A stretch of 10,532 nt of DNA from Prevotella sp. CAG:891 (lineage in GTDB: Bacteria > Bacteroidota > Bacteroidia > Bacteroidales > Bacteroidaceae): the NCBI GenBank assembly GCA_000437675.1, contig FR901755.1, positions 1 through 10,532 of the forward strand, written 5' to 3'. The notes beneath the pieces are model-generated. The model was given only the letters and a program-made list of their open reading frames with translations. It was not told where the DNA came from and did not search any database. Positions 1 to 6,413 of the stretch are shown piece after piece; position 1 is the stretch's first letter, and each line of letters begins with the position of its first letter. A program made the position numbers and the translations under genes.

Positions 1-74
1 GACCCTAATTATCTGTCTTGGAAATACCTAAACAGTTTGTAGGCTGACATAATATATGTGAAGTGACGAAAAGT

Positions 75-124
75 ACACAGCCCCGGCAAATGAAAACTTG
101 TATCTTCGTTTGCCGGGGCTGTGT
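75..124 (-). terminator. Bidirectional-looking intrinsic terminator
   Basis: A perfect 16-bp inverted repeat (75-90 with 109-124) encloses an 18-nt loop whose outer bases (92-94 with 105-107) can extend the stem. On the minus strand the hairpin is followed by ACTTTTCG and lies 33 nt past the stop of the HD-domain gene, so it most likely ends that transcript. On the plus strand it is followed by TATTTCTTTA, so it could also stop a plus-strand transcript entering from the left edge. Confidence 0.85.
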
Positions 125-156
125 TATTTCTTTAGGTGGAAGGTGGGGGAGGAAGG

Positions 157-828
157 TTAGTTTGATGTTTCGCCGGTTGAGGGTTCTGTGGTGGATGATG
201 CGGCCGTGAGTTCGGCATAGATTTGCTGAAGTGTTTGCTGGAGTAGGACAGGGGTGTTGAGAAGTGATCTGACTTCATGCAGTCGTTGATGATTGGGCGA
301 TTCGGGAATCCATAGTTTGAGGTAGCCGTTGTCGCCATATTTTTCGATGAGGTGGTGAGCAGCTCGGGCAATTTGCGCTTGTTCGTTTAATTCGGGGTGG
401 TGCGAAAGGCCGAAGAGCAGGGCGCGCGATAGAATGGTGTAGGGGTCGATGAGACGGTCGGCTTCGGCTACGATTTTGCCGTAAATGCTGCGCGGTTCGT
501 GTGCGTTCGAGGCGCGGTGGTCCTCGACGGCTTCGACCATCACTTCAATTTGTTCGGCATCGAACCATTGCTGCAGCGCATGGTCGCCGCGCAGGATGTG
601 GCCCGAAACGAGGTGGTGCGTTTGGCGGTCGCGGCTGAGGCCGGTGTCGTGGTAGGCGGCAATGGCATAGACCATGTCGGGGTTGACATCGTAATGTGCG
701 GCCAATGCCATGCTGCGGTCGATGACGCTTAGTACGTGGTTGCGCTGGTGTGCCGGGTCGAAGGTGTCGTAAAGCGGAATGATGTGCGCTTCGATGTAGG
801 TGCGTAGGGTAGGCGAGAGGGTGTGCAT
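157..828 (-). CDS. HD-domain metal-dependent phosphohydrolase
   Basis: A 223-residue cytoplasmic protein with the HD-superfamily metal-site pattern: H31, the doublet H60-D61 in AYHDTG, H77, H104 in EDHRAS and D124 in EADRLID. Such enzymes bind one or two divalent metals and cleave phosphate esters, often of nucleotides. Nothing in the sequence fixes the substrate, and no second domain is visible. The tail after about residue 195 is rich in Ser, Thr and Glu and looks disordered. The start is the first Met that keeps the whole helix before H31; there is no clear Shine-Dalgarno site, which is normal for Bacteroidetes. It lies 24 nt after the 104-residue gene, same strand, and ends in the terminator at 75-124, so the two probably form one transcript. 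The HD fold is secure, the reaction is not. Confidence 0.9.
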   Translation of the reverse strand: MHTLSPTLRTYIEAHIIPLYDTFDPAHQRNHVLSVIDRSMALAAHYDVNPDMVYAIAAYHDTGLSRDRQTHHLVSGHILRGDHALQQWFDAEQIEVMVEAVEDHRASNAHEPRSIYGKIVAEADRLIDPYTILSRALLFGLSHHPELNEQAQIARAAHHLIEKYGDNGYLKLWIPESPNHQRLHEVRSLLNTPVLLQQTLQQIYAELTAASSTTEPSTGETSN

Positions 829-852
829 CTGTCGGGGAAATGAGGGGACGGG

Positions 853-1167
853 TTAGACGTATTCGATGGGGAGTTCGTGGGTGATGACGAGGTCGTCGGC
901 AAATTGATCTTCGGGGTGATACACGATTTGCATACCGCGGTAAGCTTCGGGCACCTTCAGTGGGGTTTGGCTGTAGATGAGGCGGTCCCAGAGCGGGCGG
1001 CCGTAGTCGTAGGACGCACCGTCGAGCAGCAGGCGGTTGCTGAGGTGGTCAATTTGGTAGAATCCGCCACCGTAGCAAGTGTCGCCGGGTTCGAGCAGGT
1101 GTTTGTGTAGTCGGACGTCGCCCAGGCGGAAGTGGCCTTGGGCTGTGATGATGAATTTTTGAGCCAT
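853..1167 (-). CDS. Conserved-looking 104-residue protein, function unknown
   Basis: An intact 104-residue ORF without signal peptide or membrane segment. I do not recognise a named domain. It is rich in aromatic residues, His and Gly (GDTCYGGGFYQID near residues 28-40; SYDYGRPLWDRL near 52-63) and reads as a small beta-rich globular protein rather than a chance frame. It has a single Cys (C31). It lies directly upstream of the HD-domain phosphohydrolase with a 24-nt gap, so co-transcription is likely and a shared role is possible, but this is inference. No good TAnnTTTG promoter was found in the 193 nt upstream and no terminator was found after the AbiE toxin gene, so read-through from the AbiE unit cannot be excluded. 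Confidence 0.75.
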   Translation of the reverse strand: MAQKFIITAQGHFRLGDVRLHKHLLEPGDTCYGGGFYQIDHLSNRLLLDGASYDYGRPLWDRLIYSQTPLKVPEAYRGMQIVYHPEDQFADDLVITHELPIEYV

Positions 1168-1360
1168 GTGAAGTTGAGAGTTTGGTGAGGGGGTATTTGT
1201 GGGATAGGGGTGAATGTGGCGCAGCGTGCAAGTTTGAGTTCAATTCTCTTTCATTCACCTTCCGTTAAACTCTTTCTTTTTGAGTTAAAGTATGAATCTA
1301 ATGTTTTCGCTATGTTGCAAGGTTGGCTGAATTGTAGTTCAAGGTCTGCGCCTTATTTTT

Positions 1361-2380
1361 TCATTTTAACTGCTTCTGATAGTTAAGTTGCCTTATTTGT
1401 TCATTAAGTATATGCAACTTGTCTATCAATTCTTTGAAAGATGGCACTGGGCCGTAAATCATGTGTTCACACATGAATCTGTAGTCATCTTGCCATAAAT
1501 TAGTAATTTCCTCGTTGGGTACGATACATAGCGTGTCGGAATAAAGCTCGTCATAGTTGAAACCTTTCAAACCAATGAATTTGCGTCGATGCTCAAGGAT
1601 ACATCTATATAGTTTTTCGTTATGGATGGCCCTGTCTGCAATATTTTCCTTGGAGTTCATCATCATTGCTAAATCATATATATGACGAGACATTCGTTCG
1701 ATTCTTACTACCTCTTTCTTGAATTCTTCATGCAACAGGAATACCTTTTCAAGAAATGTACGTTCGGGAATGACGGCATTCACCTCGAATGGATTTTCGG
1801 CAAATTGGGTCTTGCAGAAATAGGTATCAATAATAGCGTTGATTGCTTTTTTTTCAATCGGCTCTATCATTGATCTGCCACTAATTTCTATCTTTACCGT
1901 GTTCTTGATATAGGGTGAGTTCTCATATAAACTATGATAAGTTATGGTTATTACTTCCGGATCTGTTGTAGTAATCGGTGTGATGATAACATCCACAGAA
2001 AAGGCATCAGACCGTATCCCCAAATCTATTAAAGCTTGGCGTACATCATGTTGCATTTCATCTCTTACGAATGAGCAGGCTGCACGACGTAATTTGTCGC
2101 TGATTTGGGTCTTCGACAATTCTCCGCAAAAACCAAGGAATTCTCTGCTGAGTGCAATATCTATGTCTTCGGAGAATCTGGCAATTAAGTTCCAGCATTT
2201 GCTGAGGCAGGTTCCTCCTTTGAAAGCAATATGTTCTGCGTATGGCAAAGCATGAAGAGCTTTTAAGACTTGAGTTACCCACCAATCTTTTTCGATACTT
2301 GAAGGTGGTAATCCACTTTGTAGCGCTACGGTATTGATAGCTTCGCGTTGCCTATCTTCTGGTATGTCTATGAATTTCAT
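1361..2380 (-). CDS. abiEii: AbiEii-type nucleotidyltransferase toxin
   Basis: Toxin half of an AbiE (type IV) toxin-antitoxin module. Family members are DNA polymerase beta-like nucleotidyltransferases that arrest growth, with relatives (MenT) acting on tRNA. Counting from the start chosen here (339 residues), the motifs are KDWWVTQ at 31-37, FKGGTCLSK at 53-61 (the GG-T-L-K nucleotide-binding motif), RFSEDIDI at 68-75 (the two catalytic Asp), a conserved Lys in RTFLEKVF at 207-214, and SRHIYDLAMM at 231-240. All family motifs are present, so it should be active. A longer reading from 2407 adds nine residues, but the start at 2380 gives an ATGA overlap with the stop of the upstream antitoxin gene and is preferred. 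Base composition is more A+T-rich than in the genes to its left, which fits a horizontally moved cassette. Confidence 0.9.
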   Translation of the reverse strand: MKFIDIPEDRQREAINTVALQSGLPPSSIEKDWWVTQVLKALHALPYAEHIAFKGGTCLSKCWNLIARFSEDIDIALSREFLGFCGELSKTQISDKLRRAACSFVRDEMQHDVRQALIDLGIRSDAFSVDVIITPITTTDPEVITITYHSLYENSPYIKNTVKIEISGRSMIEPIEKKAINAIIDTYFCKTQFAENPFEVNAVIPERTFLEKVFLLHEEFKKEVVRIERMSRHIYDLAMMMNSKENIADRAIHNEKLYRCILEHRRKFIGLKGFNYDELYSDTLCIVPNEEITNLWQDDYRFMCEHMIYGPVPSFKELIDKLHILNEQIRQLNYQKQLK

Positions 2381-2994
2381 CGTGCAATTAGCATTTTGCG
2401 CACCCATGCAGGGGCAAGTTTTATATCATGTTTGAAATCATTGTCGTTAACATTTCTAGCGTGTTCTATAAGTACGTTGCGCTCTTCTTCTGTTATTTTA
2501 TCTTCGCCTATAGTGCGCATGGCTGTTACAACAAGCATCATCAGCTCTGATTTATAAGAAAAGTTTTTGCCAGAAGAAGAATGTTTAAACAGGATACCGC
2601 GTCCATTTCCTATCTTTATCTGACGTGGTGCTCCATTTGTAAGGAATACTACATTCATGGGCATCTGTGTGGACAAACCGAGACGATTTAAGGCGTATGC
2701 TCCCATCGGTACAATCTTCGCTTTGTCTCGTTTGGCTATAGCTTGGGCGATATCTTCAACAGACGGGTAGATGATGCCAAGCCCAAACTCCTTGTCTTCT
2801 TTTGGATAATAATAGATGCCATGAGCCAACCGCACTAACGTTCCGCTAGTATACATTCGATGGAATGTTGACTTTACGGCTGATGGTGTTCCGCAGTCTG
2901 CATAGTCTTGTTGGAATACTATCGAACCACGCCCTTTCCCTCTAAGCCTCATTTCTATCTTATTTACAGTGCTTTGGCTTGCTGTTTGTACCAT
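2377..2994 (-). CDS. abiEi: AbiEi-type antitoxin / DUF6088-like transcriptional regulator
   Basis: A 205-residue protein upstream of the AbiE toxin gene with a 4-nt ATGA overlap, implying translational coupling. The first ~65 residues look like a winged-helix DNA-binding domain (GRGSIVFQQDYAD, then the wing ending in LAHGIYYYPK at about 57-65), the usual N-terminus of AbiEi/DUF6088 proteins. The C-terminal part (about 75-205) corresponds to the antitoxin domain, including VPMGAYALNRLGLSTQ near 95-110 and the IGNGRGILFKH strand pair near 128-138. In characterised AbiE systems this protein neutralises the toxin without stable binding and represses its own promoter by binding inverted repeats. 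A Bacteroidetes promoter lies 44 nt upstream. The assignment rests on the fold pattern and on the toxin next to it. Confidence 0.85.
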   Translation of the reverse strand: MVQTASQSTVNKIEMRLRGKGRGSIVFQQDYADCGTPSAVKSTFHRMYTSGTLVRLAHGIYYYPKEDKEFGLGIIYPSVEDIAQAIAKRDKAKIVPMGAYALNRLGLSTQMPMNVVFLTNGAPRQIKIGNGRGILFKHSSSGKNFSYKSELMMLVVTAMRTIGEDKITEEERNVLIEHARNVNDNDFKHDIKLAPAWVRKMLIAR

Positions 2995-3037
2995 GTTTTT
3001 GAAACCTTTTTGTTATATTTTTGGTTCTAATAATCGG

Positions 3038-3069
3038 CAAAGATATCGTGTTTTGTTCAAAATGCCAAA
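3038..3069 (-). promoter_or_regulatory. Promoter of the AbiE operon
   Basis: On the minus strand there is a perfect -7 box TATCTTTG (3045-3038) and a -33 box TTTG (3069-3066) separated by 20 bp, the Bacteroidetes sigma-ABfr layout. The expected start of transcription is near 3033, giving a leader of about 40 nt before the antitoxin start at 2994. Confidence 0.7.
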
Positions 3070-3166
3070 ACTTTCACTGAACATCGGTTTACGAACCGTA
3101 TTTTTTAATGGAATTACAGTAATTAAGTATCTCAACGCCACCCGTTCATACTCTATCAGATAGGTT

Positions 3167-3232
3167 TAACTTTGTATTAGTTGCAAAAAAGTGTGGGGAC
3201 TGCAGCATTTTGGTGAGGCCAAAAGTTGCTGC
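3167..3232 (+). promoter_or_regulatory. -7 box followed by a strong hairpin (possible small transcript)
   Basis: A perfect -7 box TAACTTTG at 3167-3174 (no convincing -33 box) is followed about 28 nt later by a hairpin: GCAGCA (3202-3207) and TTTTGG (3208-3213) pair with CCAAAA (3219-3224) and TGCTGC (3227-3232), with a 5-nt loop and a 2-nt bulge. Downstream sequence is T-rich but has no clean T-run. No ORF of note follows. It may be a small RNA, an attenuator, or a terminator facing the AbiE promoter. Confidence 0.4.
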
Positions 3233-3391
3233 TTTGTACGTTTTGATAATCGGCATGAGATAAAATGTTATATCCCGATTTCATTTTTTTTCGCGTGTGG
3301 AAAATGCGCAGGAATGCCCGTAGATAAAGGGCTGAATGCCCATTTTAGAGTGTGGAAAAATTTCGAGGTGCGATATTAGGCGGTCAAAAAA

Positions 3392-3424
3392 TTTGGATTT
3401 CGGGATTCTCGTGTTGTATCTTTG
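3392..3424 (+). promoter_or_regulatory. Strong promoter for the boxA-containing repeat RNA
   Basis: TTTG at 3392-3395, a 21-bp spacer and a perfect TATCTTTG at 3417-3424 match the Bacteroidetes promoter consensus. The region upstream is A/T-rich. The predicted start, near 3430, lies about 40 nt before the 98-nt repeat and just before a small hairpin (3446-3465). Confidence 0.7.
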
Positions 3425-3468
3425 CTGTCGCAATAAAGGTAGCACTGCAGCATTGATAAGCTGCACAT

Positions 3469-3566
3469 TAGCCTTGACGGATGAAAAAACAATATTCCTT
3501 ATTTATTCATTCAGCGTTCTTTGACATTTTGTTACAACAGAAAGTAAGGCAGGTAGGCCTGTCTGA
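3469..3566 (+). repeat. 98-nt dispersed repeat, copy 1, with boxA-like motif (candidate ncRNA or leader)
   Basis: This segment aligns without gaps to 10204-10301; by eye about 82 of 98 bases are identical. It contains CGTTCTTTGACA (3515-3526), which resembles the rRNA antitermination boxA (E. coli TGCTCTTTAACA; 9 of 12 match). Its 3' part holds a hairpin, AGGCAG (3547-3552) with CTGTCT (3559-3564) around a 6-nt loop. The consensus promoter at 3392-3424 drives it, and a 6-bp hairpin TGCAGC/GCTGCA (3446-3465) precedes it. No plus-strand gene follows; the transcript would run into the minus-strand tRNA gene. A structured non-coding RNA or a relic of an rRNA-type leader are both possible; I do not recognise a named RNA family. 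Confidence 0.75.
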
Positions 3567-3646
3567 AACCCGAGATGCATTGTTGAATTGTACCACATGC
3601 TTTTGCGACTGAACCTTAAGTTTACCTGAAGTTTAAAATAAAGAAA

Positions 3647-3674
3647 CGGAAATTCCCGGGTGTGAGAATTTCCG
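3647..3674 (-). terminator. Terminator of the tRNA-Arg gene
   Basis: A 9-bp perfect stem (3647-3655 with 3666-3674) with a 10-nt loop. On the minus strand it is followed by TTTCTTTATTTT, and it lies 11 nt after the encoded CCA end of the tRNA. On the plus strand there is no T-run after it. Confidence 0.7.
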
Positions 3675-3685
3675 CGTGTAACATG

Positions 3686-3762
3686 TGGTGACCCCGTTGG
3701 GATTCAAACCCAAGACCTTCAGAACCGGAATCTGACGCTCTATTCAGCTAAGCTACGGGGCC
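3686..3762 (-). tRNA. tRNA-Arg (anticodon CCG)
   Basis: A complete 77-nt cloverleaf with encoded CCA (3686-3688). The acceptor arm GGCCCCG pairs with CGGGGTC, with one G-T wobble. The D arm is GCTT/GAGC, the anticodon stem TCAGA/TCTGA encloses TTCCGGT with anticodon CCG at 3728-3726, the variable loop has five bases, and the T stem is TTGGG/CCCAA. It reads CGG codons. Two usually invariant bases are changed: position 19 in the D loop is A (plus-strand coordinate 3744) and position 56 in the T loop is U (3706), so the G19-C56 tertiary pair would become A19-U56. G18 and U55 are kept. The paired change suggests a functional molecule rather than decay. It has its own -7 box and terminator. Confidence 0.95.
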
Positions 3763-3782
3763 GATTTGTAGTATATCGGTTG

Positions 3783-3790
3783 CAAATGTA
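3783..3790 (-). promoter_or_regulatory. -7 promoter box of tRNA-Arg
   Basis: On the minus strand TACATTTG (3790-3783) matches the TAnnTTTG consensus and lies 20 nt before the mature tRNA 5' end. No clear TTTG was seen at the -33 position. Confidence 0.55.
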
Positions 3791-3907
3791 CAATTATTTT
3801 TTGAAACGAAGCGCATTTTGGTAAAGTAAAAAGTTGATTTGCCTGTTTGGTGGTGTACATTGGCTGGTAAATGCGTATGACGGAATGCTACATGGCATTG
3901 GGCGTTC

Positions 3908-3952
3908 AAAAAAAAAGAGCCGACCTTCATCATGAAAATGAGGTCGGCTCTT
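3908..3952 (-). terminator. Intrinsic terminator of the OmpA-domain lipoprotein gene
   Basis: A 12-bp perfect stem (3915-3926 with 3941-3952) with a 14-nt loop is followed on the minus strand by a run of nine T (3916-3908; the first two also lie in the stem). It begins 24 nt after the stop codon of the lipoprotein gene. Confidence 0.95.
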
Positions 3953-3976
3953 GGGCGTTTATACGTAGGTTATACG

Positions 3977-4849
3977 TTAGTTCTTTTGCTGTTCGGGAGC
4001 TTCGTCGATGAGGTCCATGAACTGGTCGAGTTTCGGCGTGATGATGATTTGGGTGCGGCGGTTGCGCTGTTTACCCTTTTCGGTGCTGTTGTTGGCCACG
4101 GGGTTGTATTCGCCACGTCCGGCAGCGGTCAGACGCTTGGGGTCAACACCATACTCGTTTTGCAGGGCCTGTACGACAGATGAGGCACGGAGGGTAGAGA
4201 GGTCCCAGTTGTTGCGGATGTTCTTCTGCTTGATGGGCACATTGTCGGTGTTACCTTCAACGAGTACGTCGTAGTCTTTGTAGTCGCTGATGATTTTGGC
4301 GATTTTTGAAAGTGTTTCGCCGGCGCGGTCGCCAATTTCGTAGCTACCGCTCTTGTAGAGCATGTTGTCGGCAAGTGAAATGTAAACTACACCCTTGAGC
4401 ACCTGTACGTCGACATCGTTCATTTCTTCGCGTGAGAGTGAACGGGTGAGTTTGTTGGTGAGTGCTTGGTTGAGTGAGTCGCTCTTGCTCTTGGCATCAA
4501 CGAGCTGCTTGATAAACTTGTTCGAAGCGTTGATTTCGTCAACGAGTTTTGAAATGTTTACGTTGCCTGCCTGTACGTTGCTCTGGTATGAGTTCTGCAA
4601 CTGGCTGTAAGCCTCGCGCATTTCCTTGTTGCGTGCCTGTTCATCGGCCAAGCGTTCGGCCAGGCTCTTTGAATTAGAGTTGCATTCGGCCAGGCTAACC
4701 TGTTTGTCGTTGAGGTCGCGCTGCAAACTTGCGTTTTCTGATTGCAGCGTCTGATACTTGGCTTGCATGTCGGCATACTGCTTTTTCGATACACAGCCCG
4801 TCATCAATAAGGCGATGGCCAGAGGTACAAAAAGTTTTAAGCGTTTCAT
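3977..4849 (-). CDS. OmpA-family peptidoglycan-binding lipoprotein
   Basis: A 290-residue envelope protein. The N-terminus is a lipoprotein signal: MKRLK, a hydrophobic stretch, and the lipobox LMTGC with the acylated Cys at 19. Residues ~22-135 are a long, charged heptad-like region (KYQTLQSENASLQRDL and similar), most likely a coiled coil. Residues ~148-275 form an OmpA/MotB C-terminal domain with EGNTDNVPI (198-206), DLSTLRASSVV (216-226) and GRGEYNPVANN (244-254). By comparison with E. coli OmpA, D202 and R221 are in place to bind diaminopimelate in peptidoglycan. There is no beta-barrel, so the protein would be held by lipid in the outer membrane and tie it to the cell wall. The layout resembles several Bacteroidetes lipoproteins, but the exact orthologue is not clear. 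It is monocistronic, with a strong terminator. No consensus promoter was found; two 16-bp repeats lie just upstream. Confidence 0.92.
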   Translation of the reverse strand: MKRLKLFVPLAIALLMTGCVSKKQYADMQAKYQTLQSENASLQRDLNDKQVSLAECNSNSKSLAERLADEQARNKEMREAYSQLQNSYQSNVQAGNVNISKLVDEINASNKFIKQLVDAKSKSDSLNQALTNKLTRSLSREEMNDVDVQVLKGVVYISLADNMLYKSGSYEIGDRAGETLSKIAKIISDYKDYDVLVEGNTDNVPIKQKNIRNNWDLSTLRASSVVQALQNEYGVDPKRLTAAGRGEYNPVANNSTEKGKQRNRRTQIIITPKLDQFMDLIDEAPEQQKN

Positions 4850-4886
4850 AGATGTCGTTTTTATATATGTAATTAATGTTATAATC

Positions 4887-4921
4887 GGTTGTCAGCTTCG
4901 GGATTGGTTGTCGGCTTCGGG
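4887..4921. repeat. Two tandem 16-bp repeats upstream of the lipoprotein gene
   Basis: GGTTGTCAGCTTCGGG (4887-4902) and GGTTGTCGGCTTCGGG (4906-4921) differ at one base and are 19 bp apart start to start, 38 nt upstream of the lipoprotein start codon. They might be a regulator site or just a small duplication. Confidence 0.7.
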
Positions 4922-6413
4922 TTTGCCGGAGGCTTGTTCCTGCGAAGAGCCGAAAGAGGGTGGGGAATGCGAAGGAATTGTTCCATACTTCTTGAAAAGT
5001 AATCTATTGGAAACGGAATTCCAGGGCGGTGTTTACCGGCTAATTACCGGATTACAGGGCGCAAGTTAGGCATTTTGGCTCAGAGGTGCAACATTAGTCG
5101 TTTGTTTTATGACTATTTTCAGACAAAAAGGTTTAATTTGATGGTTGTAATTGCTGTTTTGTCAAGTAAAAGCTATTTTTTGCATTTACGCATTGTTCTA
5201 AATGAGCCACATTGCCAGCAGGTTTTTGGGGATTGCAGGCATGGGGTGTAGCTTTTTTGTTTGTGACTTTTGGGGGTGTAAATATTGGTTTAGCACTCGT
5301 TTACAAAGCAGTTACTATAGGAATATAGATAGATATGGCGTATTCATTGGCTCAAAATACGGGATATTTCAAAAAAAAGACATAAAGTCTTGGGAAAATA
5401 GTCAAAAGTTAGTAATTTTGCTACGTGATTATAGTATGTATATCGTAGCGGAGCTATGGACTGATAGGGTCGCGTTGGCTTCGAAATGGTTGGTACTTAA
5501 TTGCTGTTGCGTAGTAGTTTGCATGTCATGGTATGCATTGGAAAAGGTGATTTTTCGGTGTGTATTTTGCAATAAACTGCGTTCCATAGGAGTTTGCGAA
5601 CAAGGATGAGCCAAAGGAATGGAACTTGATTTGCTGTTGGCTTCTTTTGTTTTGAACTTCGAGAGCAGACTATAGCTTTGGGTGCCGTGATGCTGTTGAC
5701 AGTTGATGGTTATTCAATAGCCTGTGTAGATTTTGTAATGCTCACATAAAGTTGCTTTGTTCGAAAGCGGCGGACTGAAATGAGTTGAAAAAATAACGTG
5801 TAATCAAATTTGTTTCGTACAATTATACATACATATTTTTAAAAGGAAACGGATTGTATCGTGCGAAATTTTAGTCGGTTTTTATTTGACTGGTTTGATT
5901 TTATTTTTCTTCTCGTTGTCAGCATATTCCTCTGTTTTTTGATGTATGCAGGTCGTTATGCCTTATTCTCTGTGATAAGTGTGCAGTTTGAGTCTGTTTT
6001 ACATCAATCAGAAGAGGAATGTTCATGTGTGTTCAAACAGGTTTAATGGCATTGGTAGAAAGAGTTTCTGTTTTTTCTCCCATTTCATCGTAGTCAGTTC
6101 TCATTGGGCTTTCCTTATAAAATACAAGGATGTTTGGCCGGTGGGAATGCTTGAAGCGATGCTGCTCGATGATCATTTGTGTGTTCTTGTGGGATACACG
6201 GGTGTGATGAAAATTAGAAGAAGGCAAACTAAACTATCAGGGTTTGGTTGCGTTCTTTGTATTATTTATGGGTTGGCACTATTTCTGGTGAATAGGATGG
6301 CTTTTACCATTGATGAGTATTGGTTTATAAAAACAAGAAACCTTATGAACATTGGTTTTCGGTTATGCTTTACTCAGAGCAGTGTTGTTTGCCCTTCAAT
6401 ATTCATAAGTAGT
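4922..6413. other. About 1.5 kb without a convincing gene
   Basis: Open frames here (for example 5202-5609, 5861-6046 and the first part of 5979-6779, all plus) give translations rich in Cys, Phe, Trp and Val with no domain, and reflect T/G richness of the plus strand rather than coding. The only regulatory hints are a -7-like box at 5413-5420 with a small hairpin after it. A minus-strand open frame ending at 4892 has no start codon. The region lies before the truncated recombinase, where a complete exopolysaccharide locus would carry regulatory genes, so it may be decayed accessory DNA, but no remnant is recognisable. Confidence 0.6.
5389..5449 (+). promoter_or_regulatory. Possible promoter with start-proximal hairpin
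   Basis: TAATTTTG (5413-5420) fits the -7 consensus TAnnTTTG; a weak CTTG (5389-5392) lies 20 bp upstream where TTTG is expected. Directly after it, GCTACG (5420-5425) and CGTAGC (5444-5449) can pair. It is the best plus-strand promoter candidate ahead of the decayed exopolysaccharide locus, although the first recognisable gene is 1 kb downstream. Confidence 0.35.

Noticed and set aside
1168..1360. Possible attachment site matching the tRNA-Arg 3' end on the far side of the AbiE genes
   Set aside because: I compared this stretch with the tRNA 3' end and saw no direct repeat, so integration at the tRNA is not supported.
2378..2407. Upstream start of the AbiE toxin at 2407
   Set aside because: The start at 2380 gives an ATGA overlap with the antitoxin stop and begins directly with the family N-terminus; the nine extra residues show no conserved feature.
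3430..3690. CRISPR array or complete rRNA operon suggested by the repeat and boxA-like motif
   Set aside because: There are only two copies 6.7 kb apart without regular spacers, and no rRNA sequence follows either copy.
4879..4986. 35-codon minus-strand ORF just upstream of the lipoprotein gene (possible leader peptide)
   Set aside because: It lies over the tandem repeats and has no ribosome site; two other frames are also open here. Not enough to call a gene.
5202..5609. 135-codon plus-strand ORF
   Set aside because: Translation is rich in Cys, Trp and Val without domain or pattern, fits the T/G-rich composition, and no start signal or neighbour supports it.
5861..6046. 61-codon hydrophobic ORF after an A-rich stretch
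   Set aside because: Needs a GTG start, the Phe/Leu richness follows from T-rich DNA, and it overlaps another open frame of the same character.
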